Assembly (NCBI GenBank): GCA_003154135.1 | Contig: PMCN01000296.1 | Span: forward strand, 25,625-44,979 | Length of the DNA: 19,355 nt | Direction of reading: 5' to 3' | From: Acidimicrobiaceae bacterium | Lineage (GTDB): Bacteria > Actinomycetota > Acidimicrobiia > Acidimicrobiales > Ilumatobacteraceae | In this document: piece by piece, positions 7,408-14,101 of the stretch | Position numbering within the stretch: the first letter of the stretch is position 1 | Layout: the number at the start of each line of letters is the position of its first letter | Translations under genes and position numbers: made by a program | Notes under the pieces: generated by a model | Told to the model about the DNA's origin: nothing | Database searches by the model: none | Seen by the model: the letters and a program-made list of their open reading frames with translations, nothing else

Positions 7408-8432
7408 CACACGATCTCGGTGACGCTGGTGTTGAGGCCCGACCCGATGCCGAGGCACAACACGCGGTCGCCGACAGCGATCCTGTTCTGATGACCCGCC
7501 AACGTGATGGGGATGGCGGCCGGCCCCACGTTGCCGTAGGTGGGGTAGGTGAGCGGCACCTTCGCCGGATCGAGGTGCAGACGCTCGCAGATGAGCTTGG
7601 TGTGCACGGAGCTCACCTGGTGGACGATGTAGTGGCCGACGTTGGTGGTCCAGTCGACGCCGTCCGCCTCGGCGTCGCGCCAGGCCTCCTCCGCCAGGTC
7701 GAGGCCGGCCTCGAGCAACCGCTTGGTGTCGGTGGTCATCTTCTCCAGGTCGCCGACGCAGAGCGTGTGGTGCTGCGTGCCGGCGCGGGCGCCACCGCCG
7801 ACCACGCGGTGCGCTTGGGGATGGTCGTCGAGGTTGCCGAGCAGCATGGCGGCCGCGCCGGAACCCAGCGTGAGCGACGCGAACTCGTCGAACACGTCGG
7901 TGACCGATGCGTGCTCGCCCTGCAGGCGTGCGATGGTGGCGAGCTGGGTCTGCCGGCTGCCCTCGCCGTCGACGACGAGCGCGTACTTGATGAACCCGGC
8001 GTCGATGGCCGTGGCCGCGACGTGGATCGCGTTCATGAAGCCGAGGCACGCGTTGCCGAGGTCGAAGTTGATGCAGCCGGTGGACAGCCCGAGTTGGTGG
8101 TGCACGGCACACGCGACGGAGGGCTCGAGGTGGTGCTTGCACACCGAGGTGGAGATCATCATGCCGATCTCGCCCGGGTCGACGCCCGACGCGTCGATGG
8201 CCTTGCGACCGGCCATCGCGGCCGCCTGGTCGAAGGTGACGCCCTCGGGCCACCAGCGGCGCTCCTTGATGCCCGCCAGCTCGGCCAGCAGGCCTGGCCG
8301 GAGGCCCCATCGTTGATACGTCGGGGTGAGCTGCTCGTCGATCCAGTCGGAGGTGATGACCTCCGGTGCTTCGACGGCCTCCACGGCGATGACGCCGACC
8401 CGGTGATGTCGATAGCTGGCGTTGGGGTTCAC
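7404..8432 (-). CDS. oleA: OleA-like acyl-CoA Claisen condensing enzyme (thiolase fold)
   Basis: 342 residues from a GTG at 8432, with GGAG 6 bases upstream. OleA joins two long-chain acyl-CoAs head-to-head into a 2-alkyl-3-oxoacid and commits the pathway to olefins. Visible active-site residues are the nucleophile Cys129 in NACLGFMNAI, Glu103 in HLEPSVAC (the extra glutamate typical of OleA rather than FabH), His271 in VHQVSS and Asn301 in YGNVGPA. The length fits the family. The stop overlaps the oleBC start by 4 bases, so the two are probably translationally coupled. FabH or an HMG-CoA-synthase-like enzyme is the alternative on fold alone, but Glu103 and the oleBC/oleD neighbours argue against it. 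If OleD is limiting, OleA products can decarboxylate to long-chain ketones, which matters for the fusion enzyme upstream. Confidence 0.92.
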   Translation of the reverse strand: MNPNASYRHHRVGVIAVEAVEAPEVITSDWIDEQLTPTYQRWGLRPGLLAELAGIKERRWWPEGVTFDQAAAMAGRKAIDASGVDPGEIGMMISTSVCKHHLEPSVACAVHHQLGLSTGCINFDLGNACLGFMNAIHVAATAIDAGFIKYALVVDGEGSRQTQLATIARLQGEHASVTDVFDEFASLTLGSGAAAMLLGNLDDHPQAHRVVGGGARAGTQHHTLCVGDLEKMTTDTKRLLEAGLDLAEEAWRDAEADGVDWTTNVGHYIVHQVSSVHTKLICERLHLDPAKVPLTYPTYGNVGPAAIPITLAGHQNRIAVGDRVLCLGIGSGLNTSVTEIVW

Positions 8433-8462
8433 CGGCGACTCCGTTCGTTCAAGATCTGGAGG

Positions 8463-8502
8463 GTATCGGCGACGGGGTCGGGGCAGGCCACGGATCCGAT
8501 AC
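8463..8502. promoter_or_regulatory. Inverted repeat upstream of oleA
   Basis: GTATCGG (8463-8469) and its exact complement CCGATAC (8496-8502) flank a 26-base spacer. They lie in the 88-base gap between the stop of the upstream conserved gene and the oleA GTG. The pair could be two operator half-sites or the base of an mRNA hairpin in the oleA leader. I could not place a convincing -10/-35 pair here. Confidence 0.35.
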
Positions 8503-8520
8503 GAGGACGATCATCGCAGG

Positions 8521-9264
8521 TCAGGCCGCCGAGAGCAGCGCGAGGCCGCGTCGGAAGAACGCGACCGACGCGTCGAGCGGGTCGCGGGCGGCCGCGATCT
8601 GCTCGTAGGACAGCGTTGCGCCGAACGACGCGTTCCAGAACGCCGGCTCGCCGGGGCGGAACGGCGTCCACGGACCGACGTAGAGGTACGGATGATCGTG
8701 GCCTGCGTCACCTGCGCTGCCGCCGAGGTTCACCCGGTGGCCGGGCGACGCCGCATGGGGGTACGCGGTGTCGATCGCGATGTCGAAGTGCTCGGGCCAG
8801 AGCTGCGCCATGGTCGGTCGATGCTCGGCCGCAACCGACGCGAGCACTTGTGCGAGCGCCCGCGAGCAGACGCCGAACCACTCGCCCAGCAACGCAGCGT
8901 CGGCCGCCGCGACCGCGAGACGGGCATCGGCCGGAGGCATCGGCGGGGTGTCGTGGCCGACGCTGAGGGCTGCGCCGAGATCGACTCCGGCGAACGCAGC
9001 GAGGGTCGCCATCGTGGCGCCGTCGATCGACGTTGCCCGGCTCGACGCACCCGAGGCAGCGCCCGATTCCACCACCAGCAACGAACCGTCGACGCGCACC
9101 CGTTGCGGCGCCTCACCGAACTCCGGGGTGCCGAACCCGCCGGGTGTCACCCGCAGGCCGAAGCGGCCGGTGGCGGCCACCCGCGAGCGAGCCACGACGT
9201 GACACGCAACCGCGTGCAGCGCCTCGCGAGTGGTCGTATGGGTTGCGGACACCGTGGGTTGCAT
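8521..9264 (-). CDS. Uncharacterised conserved actinobacterial protein
   Basis: 247 residues from an ATG at 9264; I do not recognise an enzymatic fold. It has no signal peptide or membrane helix, so it is probably cytoplasmic. Blocks that look constrained are TGRFGLRVTPGGFGTPEFG near residues 33-51, LWPEHFDIAID in the second half, then GDAGHDHPYLYVGPW and FWNASFGATLSYEQI. The His/Asp/Trp/Tyr-rich C-terminal blocks resemble a family I recall as hypothetical proteins in actinobacteria. It lies 44 bases after the monooxygenase-esterase stop and 88 bases before oleA on the same strand, so it may share a transcript with both. A TACGGT hexamer 7 bases before the ATG could start a leaderless mRNA. 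The frame remains open upstream only because it runs through the esterase coding region out of frame. Confidence 0.8.
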   Translation of the reverse strand: MQPTVSATHTTTREALHAVACHVVARSRVAATGRFGLRVTPGGFGTPEFGEAPQRVRVDGSLLVVESGAASGASSRATSIDGATMATLAAFAGVDLGAALSVGHDTPPMPPADARLAVAAADAALLGEWFGVCSRALAQVLASVAAEHRPTMAQLWPEHFDIAIDTAYPHAASPGHRVNLGGSAGDAGHDHPYLYVGPWTPFRPGEPAFWNASFGATLSYEQIAAARDPLDASVAFFRRGLALLSAA

Positions 9265-9271
9265 GGCCGGG

Positions 9272-9277
9272 ACCGTA
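9272..9277 (-). promoter_or_regulatory. Candidate leaderless -10 element (TACGGT)
   Basis: On the minus strand TACGGT fits TANNNT and ends 7 bases before the ATG of the uncharacterised conserved gene, which has no clear ribosome binding site. No matching -35 is obvious. Confidence 0.3.
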
Positions 9278-9308
9278 GTTCCCGTGGAGCGACCCGTGGG
9301 TGGTGCCG

Positions 9309-11879
9309 TCAGTTGAAGAAGCCGCGGATCGCCTCGGCCATCCGTGCGCGGTGAGGTGCGCCCGAGATGATCATGTCGACCATCGTGAGCGAAGTGTGCA
9401 GATGCCCTCGCGCCGACAGGTGCTGCACCGGAACGCCGGCCGCCTGCAGTGCCTGCGCGTACGCGACACCTTCGTCGCGCAACGGGTCGAACTCGCACGT
9501 GACGATGACGGCCGGGGGCAGGCCCGACAGGTCGGGCGTGCGCATCGGCGAGGCCTTCGGGTCGGTGCGGTCGGCCGGATCGGCGTAGTGGTCCCAGAAC
9601 CAGTGCATCAACGCCGCAGTGAGCATGTACCCGTCGGCGTTCTCGTGATACGAGACGGTGTCGGTGTCGCAGTCGGTGACCGGGGTGAGCAGGAGCTGAC
9701 CCGCGATGGCGGGTGCACCTGCCGCGTGGGCCTGCTGCGCGACGATCGCGGCCAGGTTGCCGCCGGCGCTCCAGCCGGCGACGGCCAGCTTGCCGGGCAC
9801 ACCGCCGAGCTCGGCTGCGTGGTCGGCCACCCATGCGGTGGCAGCGATGGCATCGTCGGCCGCGGCGGGGAAGCGCGCCTCGGGGGCGTGGCGGTAGTCG
9901 ACCGACACGATGATCGCTCCCGAGCGCGAGCACAGGTCGCGGCACAGCGGGTCGTCGGAGGTGGCGTTGCCCAGCACCCACCCGCCACCGTGGAAGTACA
10001 CGACCACCGGATGCGGGCCGGGCGACGACGGGCGGTAGAGGCGGTAGGCGAGCGGCCCGTCCGCGCCGGGCAGGGTGCCGTCGACGATCTCACCCACGTC
10101 GGGCCCGGGCGGCCGCATCGCCGACGACGCCTCCGAGAACGCACGGGCGTCAGCCGCCGTCATGCTGTCCATCGGCGGCAGCGCCATCTGCGCCATCATG
10201 TCGAGCACCATCGCCACGTCGGGCTGCAGCCGGCGCACGATGCCGTCGTGGGTCTGGCTGGCCTCGGGGCCGGTGAGCGTGAAGCCCAGGTAACCGGCGG
10301 CGACCACTTCGTCGCACACGTGGCGGTAGCCGTCGACTCCGCCCATGTAGGGCATGAACACGCGTGGCTTGCCGGGCACGTTGGCACCCATGTACCAGGA
10401 GTTGGCGGTGGGGGCGAGCGTGATGTCGGCGCAGTCGTTGACGTGCTGCACCCAGCCCGCCTCGGCGGTGGGCGTGGGCTCGATGGTGGCCCAGCCGTTC
10501 TCGCGCATCGTGACGAGGCAATCGGTCACCCAGTCGACGTGCTGCTCGATCGAGACCATCATGTTCGAGAGCACCGACGGGCTGCCGGGGCCGGTGATGG
10601 TGAAGAAGTTGGGGAAGCCGGTGGTGGTGAGCCCGAGGTACGTCGTGGGGCCGTGCGCCCACTTCTGCTTCAGGGTGACACCGTCGCGGCCTGCGATGTC
10701 GACCGACACGATGGCGCCGGTCATCGCGTCGAAGCCGGTGGCGTAGACGATGGCGTCGAACTCGAGCGACTCACCCGGGATGTCGATGCCCGTCTCCGTG
10801 ACCGACACGATGGGCGAGCTCTTCAGGTCGACGAGGCGCACGTGGGGGAGGTTGTAGGTGGCGAAGTAGTTGGTGTCGAGGCACGGCCGCTTGGTGCCGA
10901 AGTAGTGATCCTTCGGGCACAGCAGCTCGGCCGTCTTCGGATCGTGCACGATGCCGCGGATCTTCTCGCGGATCATCTCGGACACGATCTCGTTGGCGAC
11001 CGGGTTGATGGCCTGGTCGGCGAAGATGCCGAGGATCTCGAACAGCTCGCCGGCCTGCCACGCCGCTTCGAAGCGCTGTCGGCGCACCTCCGGTGAAGCG
11101 CTGAGCGCCATGATGTCGGTGGGCGTGCTGGGGATGCCGCCGCGCGACCACTTCGCCGCTTCCCGGTAGCCGGGTCGGTCGGCGTACAGCGGGGCGCTCT
11201 TCTCGGGTCGCACCCCACCGTTGTGAGCGGGCACCGAGAAGTTCGGTGTGCGTTGGAACACGGTGAGCTGCGACGCCTGCTCGGCGATGAGCGGGATCGA
11301 CTGGATGCCCGACGAGCCGGTGCCGATGACGGCCACCCGCTTGCCGGTGAAGTCGACACCCTCATGGGGCCAGCGGCTGGTGAAGTACACCTCGCCGGCG
11401 TACCGATCGGCACCGGGCACGTCGGGCGCCTTCGGCATCGACAGGCAGCCGGTGGCCATCACGAAGTGCCGGCAGGTGATGTCCTCGCCGCCGCTGGTGC
11501 GTACGTGCCACCGCGTCGCGTCGTCGTCCCACTTGGCGCCGACCACTCGTGTGTCGAACGTGATGTCGCGTCGCAGGTCGTGCTTGTCGGTGACGAACTG
11601 GGCGTAGCGGAGGATCTCCGGTTGGGTCGCGTACTTCTCCGACCAGCTCCACTGCTGCTCCAGCTCGGGGTCCCACGTGTACGTGTAGTCGGTGGTGGGG
11701 ATGTCGCAACGGGCACCGGGATAGCGGTTCCAGTACCACGTGCCCCCGACGTCGTCGGCCGACTCGAGCACCCGGGTGCTGAAGCCGAGGGCGCGCAGGC
11801 GCTGGAGGAGATAGAGGCCGGAGAAGCCGGCCCCCACCACCACCACGTCGACGTCGGTCGCCTCGTTGTCTGCAGTCAT
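9309..11879 (-). CDS. Baeyer-Villiger-type flavin monooxygenase fused to HSL-family esterase
   Basis: 856 residues from an ATG at 11879, with AAGGGAT about 6 bases upstream. Residues 10-540 are a class B flavoprotein monooxygenase. They contain GAGFSG (16-21) for FAD, the second fingerprint GGTWYWNRYPGARCD (45-59), GTGSSG (186-191) for NADPH, and Arg331 in GTKRPC, the catalytic Arg position. Residues 545-856 form an apparently complete hormone-sensitive-lipase-type esterase: HGGG (630-633), Ser704 in GWSAGG, Asp798 in CEFDP and His828 in GHLHTS. Oxygen insertion into a ketone would give an ester or lactone, which the second domain could cleave to alcohol plus acid or to a hydroxyacid. The oddity is the main fingerprint at 160-171. 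Its expected His is Phe166 and its first Phe is Tyr160. It heads the minus-strand run that contains the ole genes; its substrate is unknown. Confidence 0.9.
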   Translation of the reverse strand: MTADNEATDVDVVVVGAGFSGLYLLQRLRALGFSTRVLESADDVGGTWYWNRYPGARCDIPTTDYTYTWDPELEQQWSWSEKYATQPEILRYAQFVTDKHDLRRDITFDTRVVGAKWDDDATRWHVRTSGGEDITCRHFVMATGCLSMPKAPDVPGADRYAGEVYFTSRWPHEGVDFTGKRVAVIGTGSSGIQSIPLIAEQASQLTVFQRTPNFSVPAHNGGVRPEKSAPLYADRPGYREAAKWSRGGIPSTPTDIMALSASPEVRRQRFEAAWQAGELFEILGIFADQAINPVANEIVSEMIREKIRGIVHDPKTAELLCPKDHYFGTKRPCLDTNYFATYNLPHVRLVDLKSSPIVSVTETGIDIPGESLEFDAIVYATGFDAMTGAIVSVDIAGRDGVTLKQKWAHGPTTYLGLTTTGFPNFFTITGPGSPSVLSNMMVSIEQHVDWVTDCLVTMRENGWATIEPTPTAEAGWVQHVNDCADITLAPTANSWYMGANVPGKPRVFMPYMGGVDGYRHVCDEVVAAGYLGFTLTGPEASQTHDGIVRRLQPDVAMVLDMMAQMALPPMDSMTAADARAFSEASSAMRPPGPDVGEIVDGTLPGADGPLAYRLYRPSSPGPHPVVVYFHGGGWVLGNATSDDPLCRDLCSRSGAIIVSVDYRHAPEARFPAAADDAIAATAWVADHAAELGGVPGKLAVAGWSAGGNLAAIVAQQAHAAGAPAIAGQLLLTPVTDCDTDTVSYHENADGYMLTAALMHWFWDHYADPADRTDPKASPMRTPDLSGLPPAVIVTCEFDPLRDEGVAYAQALQAAGVPVQHLSARGHLHTSLTMVDMIISGAPHRARMAEAIRGFFN

Positions 11880-11892
11880 GGTGCAATCCCTT

Positions 11893-11976
11893 CGTGCGCA
11901 CGGCCGGTGAGTGGCAGTGACGTTCCCCGGCGCATTGTTCCAGAGCCGACCCGGTTCGTGCGCCACGGAGCGCACG
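11893..11976. promoter_or_regulatory. Two CGTGCG inverted repeats in the divergent promoter region
   Basis: The 123-base gap between the monooxygenase-esterase and SDR starts holds a perfect 10-base palindrome, CGTGCGCACG (11893-11902), just upstream of the monooxygenase ribosome binding site. It also holds a 7-6-7 inverted repeat, CGTGCGC (11957-11963) with GCGCACG (11970-11976). Both use the same half-site, as expected for one regulator acting on both promoters. GC-rich DNA makes such matches easier by chance. Confidence 0.4.
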
Positions 11977-11988
11977 CGTCGCACGCGG

Positions 11989-11994
11989 TAACGT
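11989..11994 (+). promoter_or_regulatory. Candidate leaderless -10 element (TAACGT)
   Basis: TAACGT fits TANNNT and ends 8 bases before the ATG of the SDR gene at 12003, which lacks a convincing Shine-Dalgarno sequence. Confidence 0.3.
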
Positions 11995-12002
11995 CACCCG
12001 CC

Positions 12003-12749
12003 ATGCAGGTCACACTCGAGGGCAAGGTCGCGCTGGTCACCGGCGCGTCGAAGGGCATCGGCCGCGCGATCGCAGCCACCATGTCGGCAGCGGGGGCCAA
12101 GGTGATGCTGTCGTCGCGCAAGCTCGACGCGTTGGAGGCCGCTGCGGCCACCATGGCCGGCGAGACCGCGGTGTTCGCCGCCAACGCCGGCGACCCCGAG
12201 GCGGCGAGGGCGTGCGTGGCAGCCACGGTCGAACGCTTCGGTGGTCTCGACATCCTGGTCAACAACGCGGCAACGAACCCGTACTACGGCGCCACGCTCG
12301 GGGTCGACGAGGCGCGCTTCGACAAGACCTTCCAGGTGAACCTCCGTGGTCCGCTCTTCTGGTGCCAGGCGGCGTGGGAGGCGACGATGAAGGACAAGCC
12401 GGGCGTCATCGTCAACATCGCATCCGTCGGTGGTCTTCGCTCGGAGGCCGGACTCGGCGTGTACAACCTCAGCAAGGCCGCGCTCATCCACCTCACCCGC
12501 CAGCTGGGCAACGAGCTCGGACCCACGCGTGTGGTGGGCATCGCACCCGGATTGGTGCAGACCGACTTCGCCGCGTTCCTGGTCGAGAACTTCGGCGACC
12601 GCCTCGCGCAGCAACTGCCGCTGCAACGCCTCGGCGAGCCACAGGACATCGCCAACCTCGCCGTGTTCCTGGCGAGCGATCTCGCGTCGTGGATCACCGG
12701 TGAGACGTACGTCATCGACGGTGGCGCCGGCGTGCGCAGCGCCGGCTGA
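12003..12749 (+). CDS. Classical short-chain dehydrogenase/reductase
   Basis: 248 residues, the usual length for a classical SDR. The cofactor loop is TGASKGIG (13-20), the structural motif is NNAA (87-90) in place of NNAG, and the catalytic set is Asn113, Ser141, Tyr154 and Lys158 (YNLSK). The C-terminal block WITGETYVIDGGAG is typical of FabG-like enzymes. Arg39 after the second beta strand favours NADP(H). It probably interconverts an alcohol and a ketone on a lipid-derived or CoA-bound substrate; the exact substrate cannot be read from sequence. It starts 123 bases from the divergent monooxygenase-esterase gene and ends 4 bases before the APH-family kinase, so it forms a tight pair with the kinase. 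Confidence 0.92.
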   Translation: MQVTLEGKVALVTGASKGIGRAIAATMSAAGAKVMLSSRKLDALEAAAATMAGETAVFAANAGDPEAARACVAATVERFGGLDILVNNAATNPYYGATLGVDEARFDKTFQVNLRGPLFWCQAAWEATMKDKPGVIVNIASVGGLRSEAGLGVYNLSKAALIHLTRQLGNELGPTRVVGIAPGLVQTDFAAFLVENFGDRLAQQLPLQRLGEPQDIANLAVFLASDLASWITGETYVIDGGAGVRSAG

Positions 12750-12753
12750 CACC

Positions 12754-13773
12754 GTGATCGAGGTCCCCGGCGTCGACCTCGACGTGCTGCGGCGGTGGAT
12801 GGACACGAAGGCGCTGGGCGATGGCCCGCTGTCGTCCGCCGCGCTCATCGCCGGTGGCACGCAGAACGTGCTGCTGCACTTCGAGCGCGACGGTCGGGCC
12901 TACGTGTTGCGGCGACCGCCGGTGCACAAGCGGGCGAACAGCGACGAGACGATGCGCCGCGAGGCACGGGTGCTGGCCGCGCTCGCCGGCAGCGACGTGC
13001 CGCACCCGGGTCTCATCGCGGCCGAGCCCGACCCCGACGTGCTCGGGGCGGCGTTCTACCTGATGGAGCCCGTCGACGGGTTCAACGTCACGCTGGGACT
13101 GCCCGAGCCGTTCGCCGGCAACCTGACGTGGCAGCACGGCCTGGGACTGTCGATGGCCGACGCCATCGGCGCGCTGGCGTCGGTCGACCACGTGGCAGTC
13201 GGCCTCGGCGACCTGGGCCGGTTCGAGGGCTGGGCCGAGCGGCAGGTCGGCCGCTGGCGCAAGCAGCTCGACGGCTACAGCGACCTCCCCGGCTATCCGG
13301 GCCCCGACCTGCCGGGTGTCGACCGCGTGGGGGAGTGGCTCGAGCTGCACAGGCCCTCCGATGTGCGTGCCGGGCTGATGCACGGCGACTTCCACTTCGG
13401 CAACGTGCTCGTCCGGCGAGACGCGCCCGAGCTGGCGGCCGTGGTCGACTGGGAGCTCGTCACGGTGGGCGACCCGTTGCTCGACCTCGGCCACCTGCTC
13501 GCCACGTGGCCGACGGTCGGTGGCGTGTCGGTGGGCGTTCCCGCGCCGGGGCTGCCCACCCTCGACGAGGTGATCGCCCGCTACGCAGCGCGCACCGCTC
13601 GCCCGCTCGGCGACCTGGCGTGGTTCCGCGTGCTGGCCTGCTACCGACTGGGCCTCATTCTGGAAGGCACCCACGCCCGTGCGTTCGCCGGGTTGGCGCC
13701 CAAGGAGACGGGCGACCAGTTGCACGCCCACACCGTGGCGCTGCTCGAGCAGGCGCTCACCCTCATCGAGTGA
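12754..13773 (+). CDS. APH-family phosphotransferase of the ACAD10/11-associated type
   Basis: 339 residues from a GTG at 12754, 4 bases after the SDR stop. The fold is aminoglycoside-phosphotransferase-like. It has a Gly-rich N-lobe (about 33-39), YVLRRPP at 50-56, the catalytic loop HGDFHFGN (210-217) with Asp212 and Asn217, and the metal-binding VDWE (231-234). VLRRPP and the context (SDR, CoA-transferase and acyl-CoA dehydrogenase nearby) fit the catabolic branch rather than antibiotic resistance. Relatives are the N-terminal domains of ACAD10/ACAD11 and the LvaA kinase of Pseudomonas, which phosphorylates 4-hydroxyacyl-CoA so a partner ACAD can process it. That role here is inference. 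The stop opens directly into a repeat-rich convergent region. Confidence 0.88.
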   Translation: MIEVPGVDLDVLRRWMDTKALGDGPLSSAALIAGGTQNVLLHFERDGRAYVLRRPPVHKRANSDETMRREARVLAALAGSDVPHPGLIAAEPDPDVLGAAFYLMEPVDGFNVTLGLPEPFAGNLTWQHGLGLSMADAIGALASVDHVAVGLGDLGRFEGWAERQVGRWRKQLDGYSDLPGYPGPDLPGVDRVGEWLELHRPSDVRAGLMHGDFHFGNVLVRRDAPELAAVVDWELVTVGDPLLDLGHLLATWPTVGGVSVGVPAPGLPTLDEVIARYAARTARPLGDLAWFRVLACYRLGLILEGTHARAFAGLAPKETGDQLHAHTVALLEQALTLIE

Positions 13774-13811
13774 CACCCCCACCCGCGCCCCGCATCCGCC
13801 TCCGCGCCGCG

Positions 13812-13830
13812 CCCCGCCCCGCCCCGCCCC
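13812..13830 (-). other. G-quadruplex-capable GGGGC tract
   Basis: The plus strand has four CCCC runs separated by single Gs, so the minus strand has four GGGG runs with one-base loops, a strong quadruplex-forming pattern. It lies about 40 bases beyond the kinase stop in the convergent gap, where it could slow polymerase arriving from either side. Confidence 0.5.
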
Positions 13831-13879
13831 GCATCGGTCGGGTCGGGCGCGAAACCCCTCGACACCAAGACATCCCGTA

Positions 13880-13927
13880 CCCACGGGTCCGAAAAGTCCC
13901 ACTTCCGGAAGGAAGCGCGCCCGTGGG
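13880..13927. terminator. Nested inverted repeat in the convergent gap
   Basis: CCCACGGG (13880-13887) pairs with CCCGTGGG (13920-13927). Inside the 32-base loop sits a perfect 10-base palindrome, CTTCCGGAAG (13902-13911). The structure lies between convergent genes and may be a bidirectional terminator, but it has no T-tract. Confidence 0.35.
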
Positions 13928-14073
13928 CGCGGACCGACTCGGGCGGGCGCGGACCGACTCGGGCGCGAAACGACTCGGGCGGGCGCGGACCGACTCGGGC
14001 GCGGAACGACTCGGGCGGGCGCCGACCGACTCGGGCGCGGAACGACTCGGGCGCGGAACGACTCGGGCGACTC
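13925..14073. repeat. Tandem array of 16- and 20-base units
   Basis: Eight near-identical units end in GACTC: 16-base forms such as gggcgcggaacgactc and 20-base forms such as gggcgggcgcggaccgactc. From the first unit they run 16, 20, 16, 20, 16, 20, 16, 16, then a partial unit. One 16 plus one 20 gives a 36-base period. The array fills the gap between the kinase and SDR stops, whose full span (13774-14101) has no credible gene. The rest of that gap holds the GGGGC tract and the nested inverted repeat. Because the period is a multiple of three, several frames stay open through it, giving spurious Arg/Pro/Ser/Ala-rich ORFs. Confidence 0.9.
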
Positions 14074-14101
14074 GAACGGCCCGGTGGACCGACGCGGTTG
14101 T

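Noticed and set aside
7408..8310. N-terminal extension of the OleBC frame through oleA
   Set aside because: It is an out-of-frame reading of oleA; the GTGA overlap gives a natural start for OleBC.
9309..11879. The monooxygenase-esterase fusion as an artefact of a lost stop codon
   Set aside because: Both domains are complete in one frame with a normal inter-domain stretch and even codon use, so a natural fusion is the simpler reading, though resequencing would settle it.
12754..13773. Aminoglycoside resistance gene
   Set aside because: It has the fold but lies in a lipid-catabolism context and carries the VLRRPP feature of the catabolic APH branch; nothing suggests a mobile element.
13925..14073. 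CRISPR array
   Set aside because: Units are 16-20 bases and directly adjacent, with no unique spacers and no cas genes nearby.
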